12,644 nt of DNA from an uncultured Prevotella sp. GTDB lineage: Bacteria; Bacteroidota; Bacteroidia; Bacteroidales; Bacteroidaceae. A program made the position numbers and the translations under genes. This document shows, in pieces, positions 1-7,972 of the stretch (the stretch's first letter is position 1; the number at the start of each line of letters is the position of its first letter). The DNA lies in the NCBI GenBank assembly GCA_934230115.1, contig CAKQEI010000071.1:1-12644 (forward strand), read 5' to 3'. Under the pieces are notes generated by a model. That model was not told the origin of the DNA. It searched no databases and was given only the letters and a program-made list of their open reading frames with translations.

Positions 1-458
1 GGAAGGAATGCCTCGATGCCGAATACGTCAACGATCATACCACCCTTAGTGCGGCACTTGATGTAGCCCTGGATAACCTCCTCGTTCTCGAGAGCAGCGT
101 TAACGAGCTCCCAGCTCTTGCTCAAGCGAGCCTTCTTGTGAGAGAGAACGAGCTGACCCTTGCGGTCCTCCTGGTTCTCCACGTAAACCTCAACCTTGTC
201 ACCTACCTTGAGGTCCGGGTTGTAACGGAACTCAGATGCAGGGATAATACCATCGCTCTTGTAGCCGATGTTTACGATAACCTCTTTCTTGTCTACAGAG
301 ATTACCTCGCCCTCTACTACCTGGTGCTCAGACACCTTGTTGAGGGTTTCGTCGTAAGCCTTCTCAAGCTCCTGCTTGCTTACCTCTGAGTTGCCACCGT
401 TCTCAAACTCGTCCCAGTTGAAGTCTGCCAATGGCTGTACGTTCTTTAAATCTGACAT
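1..458 (-). CDS. rpsA: 30S ribosomal protein S1, N-terminal part (cut by window edge)
   Basis: Ribosomal protein S1 binds mRNA on the small ribosomal subunit through repeated S1 (OB-fold) domains and helps start translation of mRNAs with weak Shine-Dalgarno sites. Reading leftward from the ATG at 458, about 152 codons are present. The protein starts MSDLKNVQPLADFNWDEFEN, an acidic N-terminus typical of Bacteroidetes S1. The first S1 domain follows, with EGEVISVDKKEVIVNIGYKS, the segment SDGIIPASEF, then GDKVEVYVENQEDRKGQLVLS. A second domain begins at VIQGYIKCRTKGGMIVDVFG and runs off the window. Bacteroidetes S1 is usually close to 600 residues, so roughly a quarter is visible. There is no Shine-Dalgarno site before the ATG, only A/T-rich sequence, as is normal in this phylum. 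Its own promoter lies at 527-557. Identification is from remembered family sequences and is strong. Confidence 0.93.
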   Translation of the reverse strand, partial: MSDLKNVQPLADFNWDEFENGGNSEVSKQELEKAYDETLNKVSEHQVVEGEVISVDKKEVIVNIGYKSDGIIPASEFRYNPDLKVGDKVEVYVENQEDRKGQLVLSHKKARLSKSWELVNAALENEEVIQGYIKCRTKGGMIVDVFGIEAFL

Positions 459-526
459 AAAATTGAAAAAATTAAAATTTTAAATTAATAAAGTTAGACT
501 TTATGTTAAGTGAATAATTCGAGGTG

Positions 527-557
527 CAAAATTACAACTAATTTCCTTATATACAAA
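527..557 (-). promoter_or_regulatory. Promoter of rpsA (Bacteroidetes consensus)
   Basis: On the minus strand the site reads TTTG (557-554), 19 bases, then TAATTTTG (534-527). This is an exact fit to the Bacteroidetes primary-sigma pattern TTTG-N19-TAnnTTTG. Transcription would start near 520, giving an AT-rich untranslated leader of about 60 bases before the rpsA ATG. The promoter lies between rpsA and the end of the MATE gene, so rpsA is probably transcribed independently of the genes upstream. Confidence 0.8.
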
Positions 558-593
558 ATTTTAGAATGTCTCGGAGCAAAAAAGATTCTGTTT

Positions 594-1946
594 TTAAGTA
601 TTTTTAAGTAAAATCAGTCTTTTCGCCGTGAGATAAAACGCCGTGCACACCAAAATGCCTGTAGTACACCATGTTATAGGATACACAAGCATTATTGTGT
701 CGAACGAGTGCCAGATGGGGCACACCACATACACCCACACTATTCTTAGCAGGCATGTGCCGAAGATTGTGAGCACTGTAGGCAGCATCGATTTGCCCAT
801 TCCCCTCAGTGCCGAGGCTGAAATCTCGTAGCTGCAAGCTATGAACTGGAAGGCAAGCACGGTTTCCATGCGTATTGTGCCGAACGCCTTCACCCCTTGG
901 TCGTTGGAGAAGAAGCCGAGGAAGAAGTCGGATTGCCACGCGAAGAGTTCGTTCAGAACTCCGCTTCCCACAATGCTCATGACCATGCATATCCAGTATA
1001 TGCGCATCACGCGGTGTTTCAGTCCCGCGCCATAGTTCTGTCCGATGAACGTTATGGCAGCTCCGTCGAAAGCCGCAATTACGTAGTAGCAGTAGTATTC
1101 GAAGTTCTGTGCCGCCGCCGAGCCGGCTATGGCTTCGGCTCCGTGGCTGTTGATGGCACTTTGCACCAGTACGTTGGAGAACGAGAACACCATGCCTTGC
1201 AATCCTGCTGGCACACCAATCATGAGCATAGGCTTCAGCTCAGCCCATTTCACCTTTATATTATTAATGTGTAGTCGGAAAGGCTCTTTCTCCAGCATCA
1301 GCAGTCGTATGATAAGCATCGCACTCACCATGTTGGCAATGCCAGTGGCAATAGCCACTCCAGCCACGCCCATGTGGAATACAATCACGAAGGTGAGGTT
1401 GAGCACGGTGTTCACGATGCCAGCCGCCACAAGAATGTAGAGAGGACGGCGCGTGTCGCCAAGGCTTCGGAGAATAGCCGAGCCGAAGTTGAACATCATG
1501 AAGAAAGGCATTCCGAGGAAATAGATTCGGAGGTAGAGTATGGCCAATGGCAGCACGTCGGGTGGAGTGCCCATAAGCGTGAGGATAGGTTTTGCCACAG
1601 CCACACCTATAAACATAAGCAACAGTCCGCCCACCACAGCCACCATTCCGGCTGTGGCGACGGCCTGCTTGATTTTTTTGTCATCGTTTTGTCCTATATG
1701 GTTGGATATAATGACATTGGCTCCCATGGAAACTCCAAGAAAAAGGTTGATGATAAGACTTATCACCGGGGCGTTGCTTCCCACTGCGGCAAGAGCCTGG
1801 CTGCTTGCGAAATGTCCCACCACCGCCACGTCGATAGAGTTGAACAGTTGTTGCAGCACGCTGCTCGCTGCCAAGGGCAGAGTGAACAGCAGTATTTTCA
1901 TGAACAATGGTCCATGAAGCATGTCTATTTCATTGGATTTTGCCAT
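594..1946 (-). CDS. MATE family multidrug efflux transporter
   Basis: This is a 450-residue inner-membrane protein of the multidrug and toxin extrusion (MATE) family, which exports cationic drugs or metabolites in exchange for Na+ or H+. It is hydrophobic throughout and compatible with the usual 12 membrane segments in two halves. The N-terminus carries the family pattern: LPLAASSVLQQLFNSIDVAV, then VGHFASSQALAAVGSNAPVI, then the GVSMGANVIISNHIGQ stretch. The second half contains VPAGLQGMVFSFSNVLVQS and FIGQNYGAG. Length is normal for the family. The ATG at 1946 is preceded by GGAGA at about 7 bases, supporting this start. It lies 64 bp downstream of the cupin gene on the same strand and may be cotranscribed. 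The substrate cannot be told from sequence. Confidence 0.92.
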   Translation of the reverse strand: MAKSNEIDMLHGPLFMKILLFTLPLAASSVLQQLFNSIDVAVVGHFASSQALAAVGSNAPVISLIINLFLGVSMGANVIISNHIGQNDDKKIKQAVATAGMVAVVGGLLLMFIGVAVAKPILTLMGTPPDVLPLAILYLRIYFLGMPFFMMFNFGSAILRSLGDTRRPLYILVAAGIVNTVLNLTFVIVFHMGVAGVAIATGIANMVSAMLIIRLLMLEKEPFRLHINNIKVKWAELKPMLMIGVPAGLQGMVFSFSNVLVQSAINSHGAEAIAGSAAAQNFEYYCYYVIAAFDGAAITFIGQNYGAGLKHRVMRIYWICMVMSIVGSGVLNELFAWQSDFFLGFFSNDQGVKAFGTIRMETVLAFQFIACSYEISASALRGMGKSMLPTVLTIFGTCLLRIVWVYVVCPIWHSFDTIMLVYPITWCTTGILVCTAFYLTAKRLILLKNT

Positions 1947-1962
1947 GTGTCTCCATTATTTA

Positions 1963-1978
1963 TTTCGCTTGCGCGAAA
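1963..1978. other. Small hairpin between cupin and MATE genes
   Basis: A perfect 6-bp inverted repeat, TTTCGC-TTGC-GCGAAA, lies in the 64-bp spacer between the cupin gene and the MATE gene. No T-run follows on the minus strand, so it does not look like a full terminator. It could slow or process a joint transcript. Function is not shown. Confidence 0.3.
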
Positions 1979-2010
1979 ATATCTGTTATTGCATCTATGT
2001 GATAGTCCGG

Positions 2011-2343
2011 TTATTTTCCTTCTGCCACAACGGCAAAGAACTCAGCGTCCTCGTTGGTGAGGTTTTCGGCGCAGTGGTTGTGTCCCTCGGGGCAGTAGTG
2101 CACTTCTCCCGCCTTGGCCGTTTCCTTCTGTCCGTCGCAAGTGAAGGTGATTTCTCCCTTCAGTACGAACATTACCTCGCAGTTGCCCTCATGGGTGTGC
2201 AGACCGATGCTGCTGCCCGGTTGCAGAATGTTGCGCATAATCTTCACCTTGCCGTCGTCGGACATTCTTGTAAGGAAAGGTCCGTTGCCGCCCTTGAAGC
2301 CTTCGATGTGCTTCTCTTCGATGTTGTTGAAATCGATAATCAT
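2011..2343 (-). CDS. Small single-domain cupin protein
   Basis: A 110-residue cytosolic protein made of one cupin beta-barrel. Cupin motif 1 is clear at residues 43-63: G43, H49, H51, E56 and G63 in the G(X)5HXH(X)4E(X)6G arrangement. Motif 2 is complete at 79-94: G79, P85, G87, H90, N94. The metal-binding set (H49, H51, E56, H90) is intact, so it should bind a divalent metal. The motifs do not tell enzyme from sugar- or ligand-binding cupin, and no substrate can be assigned. No signal peptide is seen. The ATG at 2343 is fixed by an ideal AGGAGG eight bases upstream. It lies 72 bp after the MFS transporter and 64 bp before the MATE transporter, a context suggesting a small-molecule handling role (inference only). 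Confidence 0.9.
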   Translation of the reverse strand: MIIDFNNIEEKHIEGFKGGNGPFLTRMSDDGKVKIMRNILQPGSSIGLHTHEGNCEVMFVLKGEITFTCDGQKETAKAGEVHYCPEGHNHCAENLTNEDAEFFAVVAEGK

Positions 2344-2351
2344 GGTTTTGT

Positions 2352-2357
2352 CCTCCT
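2352..2357 (-). promoter_or_regulatory. Perfect Shine-Dalgarno site of the cupin gene
   Basis: The minus strand reads AGGAGG followed by eight bases and the cupin ATG. Strong Shine-Dalgarno sites are rare in Bacteroidetes, and most other genes in this window lack one. It confirms the start and suggests unusually efficient or specially initiated translation. Confidence 0.75.
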
Positions 2358-2415
2358 GTAAATATTTAATGAAAGTAAATTATATACTTGCGGTTCAATA
2401 TCTTACTCCGTCCGC

Positions 2416-3615
2416 TTATTGCGCGTGATATTCCGCGTTTCTTTTCTTCAGTATAGCGTTCACGCAGCACATCGCTGTGGCTATGGCAAACAGGGCTATC
2501 GCTATCTGTTCGCCATAGGCAGCCGAGGCATCGCAGCTCCAGTTTCCACTCCAGCCTAAGGCAATGCCTATGAACAGTCCGCCGTCGCTCGCAAGGAAGT
2601 ACGTGCTCTCGGCTGTGCTTCGCTGGCAATGGTTGCATCGTCCGAGCAGTTTGTACAGCTGTTCCGAACTTGTCAGTCCGAATCCCAGTCCCATCATCAT
2701 GGGCTTGAGTGTGCTGTCGAGCAATCCGTTGTGCAGGTTCATTGCCACAACCGCCGCCAGTATGCACAGATTGCCTATTGCTGACGTGTAGCGTCCGTTT
2801 CTCACCACTTGGAAGCGCAGAATCACCAAGGCGATGACAAATCCCACGGCCAATGACGAGAAGAACTCCGTGTCGGTGTGTGTCGACATCACCACGCCCA
2901 AAGCCGTGCTCATCAGCGCCACTACGATAGCCACGTTCCATCCTTGCGGCAGGAAGAAGCGGTCGATGGAGATGAAGTGGGTGCCTTCCTCGGGTGCCCG
3001 GAACGGGAACTTCACCGACATTACAATTATTCCGGCAAGCAGCGCCGCCACGGCTCCGATGCCGTAGAACCACATGTTGTCAACCTCCGGGCGCAGCATA
3101 ATCGACGCTATCGGTCCGAGCACGATAGCCATGCGTGCAATCCAGATGGCGGCGTAGTTGGCCTCCGTCCTGTGGCGCGACTCGGTCTTGTCGATGAGCA
3201 ATGTGCACGAGAGCACTCGCTTGGCGTTGCCGAAAGCCATTCCTCCCACGAGACAAGCCGCCATCAGGCTGATTATATCGTCCTGGGTGGCGAGTTGTCG
3301 TTTCGGATTGTCAAACATCGTCATGGCGAGTATGATGCCCGCGAGCGCCAGCACCGAGGTGAAGAACACCTTGTTGCGGCGGTAGCGCTGAATGAGCCAG
3401 CTCACGAAGAATCCCGACAGGAATATTCCTGCCACAAACATCACCATCGTCAGGTTGGCCCATTGCGAGTTGATGTATTGGCTCGTGTACAGGCGGTAGG
3501 GCAGGAAGGGGATGGTCATGTAGCAGGCTATGCACAGCAGCGACTCGGCTGCTATGAGCAATGAGAACTCGCGGTTCCACAGCCTGTGGTATGTGGGTGT
3601 ATACTGGTTGTCCAT
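2416..3615 (-). CDS. Major facilitator superfamily (MFS) transporter
   Basis: A 399-residue polytopic inner-membrane protein with alternating hydrophobic segments and short charged loops, consistent with the 12-helix MFS fold. The first cytoplasmic loop carries the MFS-type basic cluster, SWLIQRYRRNKVF, after the second predicted helix. A large polar central loop (around EEGTHFISIDRFFLPQGW) divides the two halves. I choose the ATG at 3615, which shares its A with the TGA of panB (TGATG on the minus strand). The alternative TTG one codon upstream is less likely. The one-base overlap implies translational coupling to panB. The coupling raises the possibility that it moves a pantothenate-pathway compound, but no substrate-specific motif is recognised, so the substrate is unknown. 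Confidence 0.85.
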   Translation of the reverse strand: MDNQYTPTYHRLWNREFSLLIAAESLLCIACYMTIPFLPYRLYTSQYINSQWANLTMVMFVAGIFLSGFFVSWLIQRYRRNKVFFTSVLALAGIILAMTMFDNPKRQLATQDDIISLMAACLVGGMAFGNAKRVLSCTLLIDKTESRHRTEANYAAIWIARMAIVLGPIASIMLRPEVDNMWFYGIGAVAALLAGIIVMSVKFPFRAPEEGTHFISIDRFFLPQGWNVAIVVALMSTALGVVMSTHTDTEFFSSLAVGFVIALVILRFQVVRNGRYTSAIGNLCILAAVVAMNLHNGLLDSTLKPMMMGLGFGLTSSEQLYKLLGRCNHCQRSTAESTYFLASDGGLFIGIALGWSGNWSCDASAAYGEQIAIALFAIATAMCCVNAILKKRNAEYHAQ

Positions 3616-4436
3616 CAATACGATTCGCTTTCGTTGGGGAAGTCCATCGACTTCACGTCGTTGACGTATTGTCCGATGGCGTTGGTCATAATCTCGTAGA
3701 GGTCGGCGTATTGGCGCAGGAACTTAGGCTTGAATCCGCGGTTCATGCCGAGCATGTCGGCGTAGACGAGCACCTGTCCGTCGCATCCTGCTCCGGCACC
3801 GATGCCGATAGTGGCGCAGCTCACAGCCTCAGTCACCTTCTTGGCAAGTTCGGCCGGAATCTTCTCCAGCACGATGCAGAAGCATCCTGCCTCGTCGAGA
3901 GCCTTTGCGTCGGCTATGAGTTTCTCTGCCTCATCCTCTCCCTTGGCTCGCAGTCCGTAGCCACCGAATTTGTGCACGCTCTGCGGAGTGAGTCCTAAGT
4001 GTCCGCTCACGGGTATTCCTGCGTCTACGATTCTCTTTATCATCGGGGCTATTTCGGCTCCGCCCTCCAGTTTCACAGCGTCCACACCGCTCTCCTTCAT
4101 TATTCTGATGGCGTTGCGCAGTCCTTCCTCCTCCGACACCTGGTAGCTGCCAAAAGGCATGTCGCAGATTACGAGCGCATGGTTCACGGCGCGAGCCACC
4201 GAGCGAGCGTGGTAGATCATCTCGTCCATTGTGATGGGCAGTGTGGTCATGTTGCCGTCCGACACGTTCGAGGCTGAGTCGCCCACGAGTATAGCGTCCA
4301 CACCTCCTGCGTCGACGATAGAAGCCGTGGTGTAGTCGTAGGCTGTGAGCCAGCTTATCTTCTCACCGTTGTGCTTCATGTCAAAAAACAGGGGTGCTGT
4401 GATTTTTTTCTTTGTTGTGCTTAAATATTCTGCCAT
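3615..4436 (-). CDS. panB: 3-methyl-2-oxobutanoate hydroxymethyltransferase (ketopantoate synthase)
   Basis: PanB transfers a hydroxymethyl group from 5,10-methylene-tetrahydrofolate to 2-ketoisovalerate, giving ketopantoate for pantothenate and coenzyme A. The protein has a TIM-barrel fold and normal length (273 residues from the ATG at 4436). Key residues are present: D53 (VGDS), D92 (CDMPFGSYQ) and E124 (KLEGG) for Mg2+ binding, H146 in GHLGLTPQS, and catalytic E191 in VLEKIP; the loop [12 protein letters not shown] follows. A longer reading from a TTG at 4469 would add 11 residues but places the start inside the promoter (4467-4497), so the ATG at 4436, preceded by AAAGGAT, is preferred. 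Its stop overlaps the MFS start by one base. It is divergent from the leu operon, which consumes the same 2-ketoisovalerate. Confidence 0.96.
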   Translation of the reverse strand: MAEYLSTTKKKITAPLFFDMKHNGEKISWLTAYDYTTASIVDAGGVDAILVGDSASNVSDGNMTTLPITMDEMIYHARSVARAVNHALVICDMPFGSYQVSEEEGLRNAIRIMKESGVDAVKLEGGAEIAPMIKRIVDAGIPVSGHLGLTPQSVHKFGGYGLRAKGEDEAEKLIADAKALDEAGCFCIVLEKIPAELAKKVTEAVSCATIGIGAGAGCDGQVLVYADMLGMNRGFKPKFLRQYADLYEIMTNAIGQYVNDVKSMDFPNESESY

Positions 4437-4466
4437 TTTTCTATCCTTTGATTTTGATATTTTCGG

Positions 4467-4497
4467 CAAAATTACAAATTTTTATGAACATGGCAAA
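4467..4497 (-). promoter_or_regulatory. Promoter of panB
   Basis: On the minus strand TTTG (4497-4494) is followed after exactly 19 bases by TAATTTTG (4474-4467), a full match to the Bacteroidetes primary-sigma pattern. Transcription would begin near 4460, about 24 bases before the panB ATG at 4436. It would serve panB and the coupled MFS gene, and possibly the cupin and MATE genes further on. Confidence 0.8.
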
Positions 4498-4520
4498 GGA
4501 ATGTGGCGGAGAAGTTGAAG

Positions 4521-4572
4521 AAGATAGGAAGTTTGAGAAGTTAACTTCTTAAACTCCTTAACTCCTTATCTT
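4521..4572. repeat. Inverted repeat between the divergent panB and leu promoters
   Basis: The centre is a 14-bp palindrome, AGAAGTTAACTTCT, within GTTTG...TAAAC (4531-4554, pairing throughout if one G-T pair is allowed). Outer parts AAGATA-GGA (4521-4529) and TCC...TATCTT also pair with small bulges. The right side holds a short direct repeat of AACTCCTT. Both neighbouring genes run away from it, so it has no obvious role as a terminator. It lies between the two promoters and could be a binding site for a shared regulator or simply a dispersed intergenic repeat. Confidence 0.5.
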
Positions 4573-4667
4573 GCATATATAAATAATGTATACTTCCAAT
4601 AAATCAACCATGAATTCCTCTCGAAGTGATAAAATGCAAGCAAAATGGCAATTATTGTTATAAAATA

Positions 4668-4698
4668 TTTGCAGAATAAAGATAAAATCTTACCTTTG
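4668..4698 (+). promoter_or_regulatory. Promoter of the leuACD-cimA-leuB operon
   Basis: TTTG at 4668-4671 and TACCTTTG at 4691-4698 are separated by exactly 19 bases, matching TTTG-N19-TAnnTTTG. The start of transcription is expected near 4704, about 35 bases before the leader peptide ATG and about 290 bases before leuA. This spacing leaves room for the attenuator described at 4739-4915. Confidence 0.8.
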
Positions 4699-4738
4699 TA
4701 ACTGAAAACAAGAAATAACCAATAAAAAGTAGATAATT

Positions 4739-4822
4739 ATGAACGTTTCTTACAACATTATCAGCATTATTATTCGAATTCGACTTCAGGACGATGTCGA
4801 ACGGGGTAGAGTATGCCGATAG
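4739..4822 (+). CDS. Isoleucine-rich leader peptide of the leu/cimA operon
   Basis: A 27-codon reading frame beginning MNVSYNIISIIIRIRL and ending in TAG at 4820-4822. Positions 7, 8, 10, 11, 12 and 14 are isoleucine (five ATT, one ATC), a run that would stall ribosomes when charged Ile-tRNA is scarce. It has only one leucine codon (16) and three valine codons. It lies between the operon promoter and a strong intrinsic terminator, the arrangement of classical amino-acid attenuators such as ilv, leu and his leaders. The stop codon overlaps the proposed antiterminator strand, so finishing translation would cover it. Translation is predicted from layout, not proven. No clear ribosome site is seen, as is usual in this phylum. 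Confidence 0.82.
   Translation: MNVSYNIISIIIRIRLQDDVERGRVCR
4779..4801 (+). promoter_or_regulatory. Leader (1:2) hairpin of the attenuator
   Basis: TTCGAC (4779-4784) pairs perfectly with GTCGAA (4796-4801) across an 11-base loop. The first arm begins at the last isoleucine codon of the leader peptide. A ribosome stalled in the Ile run would cover this arm and open the hairpin. It resembles the pause or protector hairpin of known attenuators. Confidence 0.6.
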
Positions 4823-4877
4823 GTTGAACAAAATAGCCTTGACTTCTTGTAATGAAGAACACAGACTTAAAACCTTT
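4818..4877 (+). promoter_or_regulatory. Candidate antiterminator pairing
   Basis: GATAGGTT (4818-4825) can pair with AACCTTTC (4870-4877), the left arm of the terminator, with one mismatch. GGGG (4803-4806) facing CCCC (4885-4888) and AGT facing ACT could extend it. A small hairpin, TTCTT-gtaatg-AAGAA (4844-4859), fits between the strands. Because 4818-4825 includes the leader stop codon, a terminating ribosome would hide it and allow termination, whereas a ribosome stalled at the Ile codons would leave it free. This is inferred from base pairing only. Confidence 0.5.
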
Positions 4878-4915
4878 CTCACTTGCCCCACAAAGGAAGT
4901 GCGAAAGGTTTTTTT
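4868..4915 (+). terminator. Intrinsic terminator of the attenuator
   Basis: AAAACCTTTC-t-CACTT (4868-4883) pairs with AAGTG-c-GAAAGGTTTT (4896-4911), 15 pairs and one mismatch around a 12-base loop, and runs directly into a stretch of at least seven T. It stands about 85 bases before leuA and after the leader peptide, so it acts inside the leader rather than at the end of a gene. This is the strongest terminator seen in the window. Confidence 0.88.
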
Positions 4916-4997
4916 GTTATCCGAAAGGTGATAAAAAGAAATAGTAAAAAAACAAGAGTTATCAAGAATATAAGTAACAAGCAAAACAGATAGAGAT

Positions 4998-6500
4998 ATG
5001 AGCGACAGATTGTTTATTTTCGACACAACACTCCGCGATGGCGAACAGGTGCCTGGTTGCCAGTTGAACACAGTTGAGAAGATTCAAGTGGCCCGTCAGC
5101 TTGAGCAGCTTGGAGTGGATGTGATTGAAGCAGGATTCCCCATTTCAAGTCCAGGCGACTTTAACTCGGTCATCGAGATTTCCAAAGCCGTGACATGGCC
5201 CACCATCTGTGCCCTCACCCGCGCCGTGGAGAAGGACATCGACTGCGCGGCAGAGGCTCTTAAATACGCCAAGCGCGGCCGCATCCACACAGGCATCGGC
5301 ACTTCCGATTCCCACATACAGTATAAGTTCCACTCCAACCGCGAGGAGATTATCGAGCGTGCCGTGCGTGCCGTAAAATATGCCAAGCGATATGTAGAGG
5401 ACGTGGAGTTCTACGCCGAGGATGCCGGACGCACCGACAACGAGTACCTCGCCCGCGTGGTAGAAGCCGTGATCAAGGCTGGAGCCACCGTGGTGAACAT
5501 CCCCGACACAACAGGCTACTGTCTGCCAGAGGAATACGGCGCCAAGATAAAGTATCTCATGGAGCACGTCGACGGCATCGACAAGGCCATCCTCTCCACC
5601 CATTGCCACAACGACCTCGGACTCGCCACCGCCAACACCTTCAGCGGCGTGATGAACGGGGCCCGACAGGTGGAGGTCACCATCAACGGCATCGGCGAGC
5701 GTGCCGGCAACACATCGCTCGAGGAGATTGCCATGATTCTCAAGTGCCACAACACCATCGGCATCGACACCAACATCAACACCACCAAGATTTGCCCCAC
5801 AAGCCGCATGGTGTCGAGCCTTATGAACATGCCTGTGCAGCCCAACAAAGCCATCGTGGGCCGCAACGCATTCGCCCATTCCAGCGGCATCCATCAGGAC
5901 GGAGTGCTCAAGAATGTCTCCACCTACGAGATTATCGACCCCAAGGACGTGGGTCTCGACAGCGGCTCAATCGTGCTCACAGCCCGTTCTGGCCGCGCCG
6001 CACTGAAGTACCGACTGAGTGTCTTAGGTGTTGAGATAAAGGACGAGAGCAAGCTCGACGCCATCTACCAGCAGTTCCTCAAGCTCGCCGACCGCAAGAA
6101 GGAGGTCAACGACGACGACATTCTCATGCTCGCCGGAGCCGACGCCAAGGAGGCCCACGCCGTGAAGCTCGACTTCCTGCAGGTCACTACAGGCTTGGGT
6201 GTGAAGAGTGTGGCAAGCATCGGTCTCGACATCTCGGGTCAGAAGTTTGAGGAGGCATCCACGGGCAACGGTCCGGTGGACGCAGCCATCAAGGCCCTGA
6301 AGAAGATCATACAGAAGCAGATGACTCTGAAGGAATTCACCATCCAGGCCATCTCCAAGGGCTCGGACGATGTGGGCAAGGTTCACATGCAGGTGGAATA
6401 CGATGGCAGCGTGTATTATGGCTTCGGAGCCAACACCGACATCGTGTCGGCTTCGGTAGAGGCTTACATCGACTGCATCAATAAGTTTCACGTGAAATAA
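4998..6500 (+). CDS. leuA: 2-isopropylmalate synthase
   Basis: LeuA condenses 2-ketoisovalerate with acetyl-CoA to 2-isopropylmalate, the committed step of leucine synthesis. At 500 residues it has the usual catalytic TIM barrel plus the C-terminal regulatory domain that binds leucine in this family. Visible motifs are [10 protein letters not shown] (8-17, R13 and D14), RIHTGIGTS with H97 (the position linked to 2-ketoisovalerate recognition), EDAGRTD (141-147), metal ligands H202 and H204 in [18 protein letters not shown] (231-238) and HSSGIHQDG (294-302). The ATG at 4998 gives an N-terminus of standard length. It is the first gene after the attenuator, and leuC follows 54 bp later. Unlike the fourth gene of the operon, its specificity motifs are those of true LeuA. 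Confidence 0.96.
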   Translation: MSDRLFIFDTTLRDGEQVPGCQLNTVEKIQVARQLEQLGVDVIEAGFPISSPGDFNSVIEISKAVTWPTICALTRAVEKDIDCAAEALKYAKRGRIHTGIGTSDSHIQYKFHSNREEIIERAVRAVKYAKRYVEDVEFYAEDAGRTDNEYLARVVEAVIKAGATVVNIPDTTGYCLPEEYGAKIKYLMEHVDGIDKAILSTHCHNDLGLATANTFSGVMNGARQVEVTINGIGERAGNTSLEEIAMILKCHNTIGIDTNINTTKICPTSRMVSSLMNMPVQPNKAIVGRNAFAHSSGIHQDGVLKNVSTYEIIDPKDVGLDSGSIVLTARSGRAALKYRLSVLGVEIKDESKLDAIYQQFLKLADRKKEVNDDDILMLAGADAKEAHAVKLDFLQVTTGLGVKSVASIGLDISGQKFEEASTGNGPVDAAIKALKKIIQKQMTLKEFTIQAISKGSDDVGKVHMQVEYDGSVYYGFGANTDIVSASVEAYIDCINKFHVK

Positions 6501-6554
6501 CGGTAAAATCTTAAGAATTAACGATATAGACAATTTAAATTTAACAAGAACATA

Positions 6555-7949
6555 ATGAATACATTATTCGACAAGATTTGGGACAAGCACGTTGTGCAGA
6601 CCGTAGAGGATGGTCCCACACAGCTTTACATCGACCGTCTTTACTGCCACGAGGTCACCTCACCGCAGGCTTTCGCCGGAATGCGTGCCCGCGGACTCAA
6701 GATGTTCCGTCCCGACCACATATTCTGTATGCCCGACCACAACACCCCCACCCACGACCAGGACAAGCCCATCGCCGACCCCGTGTCAAAGCGTCAGGTA
6801 GACACCCTCGCCAAGAACGCCAAGGACTTCGGCGTGGCCCACTTTGCCATGAACTCCAAGGACAACGGCATCATCCACGTCGTTGGCCCAGAGAAGGGAC
6901 TCTCGCTTCCTGGAATGACCATTGTCTGCGGCGATTCCCACACGTCCACCCACGGAGCCATGGGCGCTGTTGCCTTTGGCATTGGTACGTCGGAGGTGGA
7001 GATGGTCATGGCCTCGCAGTGCATCCTCCAGAGCAAGCCTAAGTCGATGCGCATCAGCATCAACGGCAAGCTCGGCAAGGGCGTCACAGCCAAGGACGTG
7101 GCTCTCTACCTCATGAGCCAGCTCACCACCTCGGGAGCCACGGGCTATTTCGTGGAGTATGCGGGCGATGTGGTGAGAGATTTGTCGATGGAGGGCCGTC
7201 TCACTCTCTGCAACCTCTCTATCGAGATGGGAGCTCGCGGCGGATTTGTAGCCCCCGACGAGACGACGTTTGAATATATCAAGGGGCGCGAGTATGCCCC
7301 TAAGGGCGAGGCTTGGGACAAGGCCGTGGCCTACTGGAAGACGCTTAAGAGTGGCGACGACGCCGTGTTCGACAAGGAGCTTACCTTCGACGCTGCCGAC
7401 ATCGAGCCACGCATCACCTACGGCACCAACCCCGGCATGGGCATTGGCATCAGTGAGTCTGTCCCTACGCTCGACACCATCGACGCCGAGGGTCAGGCTT
7501 CGTTCAAGAAGAGCTTGAAATACATGCAGTTCGAGCCGGGCGAGAAGCTCCTTGGCAAGAAGGTGGACTACGTGTTCCTCGGAGCCTGCACCAATGGCCG
7601 CATCGAGGACTTCCGTGCATTTGCCTCCATCGTCAAGGGCAAGCACAAGGCTGAGGGCGTTACGGCGTGGCTCGTACCTGGCTCATGGCTCGTGGACAAG
7701 CAGATACGCGAGGAGGGCATCGACAAGATTGTAGAGGCGGCTGGCTTCGAAATACGTCAGCCTGGCTGCTCGGCTTGTCTCGCCATGAACGACGACAAGA
7801 TTCCTGCCGGCAAGCTCTCCGTGTCTACCTCCAACCGCAACTTCGAGGGACGCCAGGGTCCCGGCTCGCGCACAATCCTTGCCTCGCCACTGGTAGCGGC
7901 TGCTGCGGCTGTGACGGGAGTGATAACCGACCCGCGCACACTTTTTTAA
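6555..7949 (+). CDS. leuC: 3-isopropylmalate dehydratase large subunit
   Basis: LeuC carries the [4Fe-4S] cluster of isopropylmalate isomerase and, with LeuD, converts 2- to 3-isopropylmalate. The same enzyme also isomerises citramalate in organisms with the pyruvate route to isoleucine. At 464 residues it has the bacterial large-subunit length. Motifs seen: [20 protein letters not shown] (126-145), the cluster ligand C345 in [11 protein letters not shown], and C405 and C408 in [10 protein letters not shown], followed by [10 protein letters not shown]. All three cluster cysteines are intact. The ATG at 6555 matches the family start. It follows leuA by 54 bp, and an 84-bp spacer with a tandem duplication separates it from leuD. 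Confidence 0.97.
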   Translation: MNTLFDKIWDKHVVQTVEDGPTQLYIDRLYCHEVTSPQAFAGMRARGLKMFRPDHIFCMPDHNTPTHDQDKPIADPVSKRQVDTLAKNAKDFGVAHFAMNSKDNGIIHVVGPEKGLSLPGMTIVCGDSHTSTHGAMGAVAFGIGTSEVEMVMASQCILQSKPKSMRISINGKLGKGVTAKDVALYLMSQLTTSGATGYFVEYAGDVVRDLSMEGRLTLCNLSIEMGARGGFVAPDETTFEYIKGREYAPKGEAWDKAVAYWKTLKSGDDAVFDKELTFDAADIEPRITYGTNPGMGIGISESVPTLDTIDAEGQASFKKSLKYMQFEPGEKLLGKKVDYVFLGACTNGRIEDFRAFASIVKGKHKAEGVTAWLVPGSWLVDKQIREEGIDKIVEAAGFEIRQPGCSACLAMNDDKIPAGKLSVSTSNRNFEGRQGPGSRTILASPLVAAAAAVTGVITDPRTLF

Positions 7950-7972
7950 ATTATTAATTATTAGTTGTTAAT

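Noticed and set aside
4437..4469. TTG start at 4469 giving a longer PanB
   Set aside because: It falls within the -7 element of a full-consensus promoter, so the mRNA would begin after it. The ATG at 4436 has an upstream AAAGGAT and gives a normal length.
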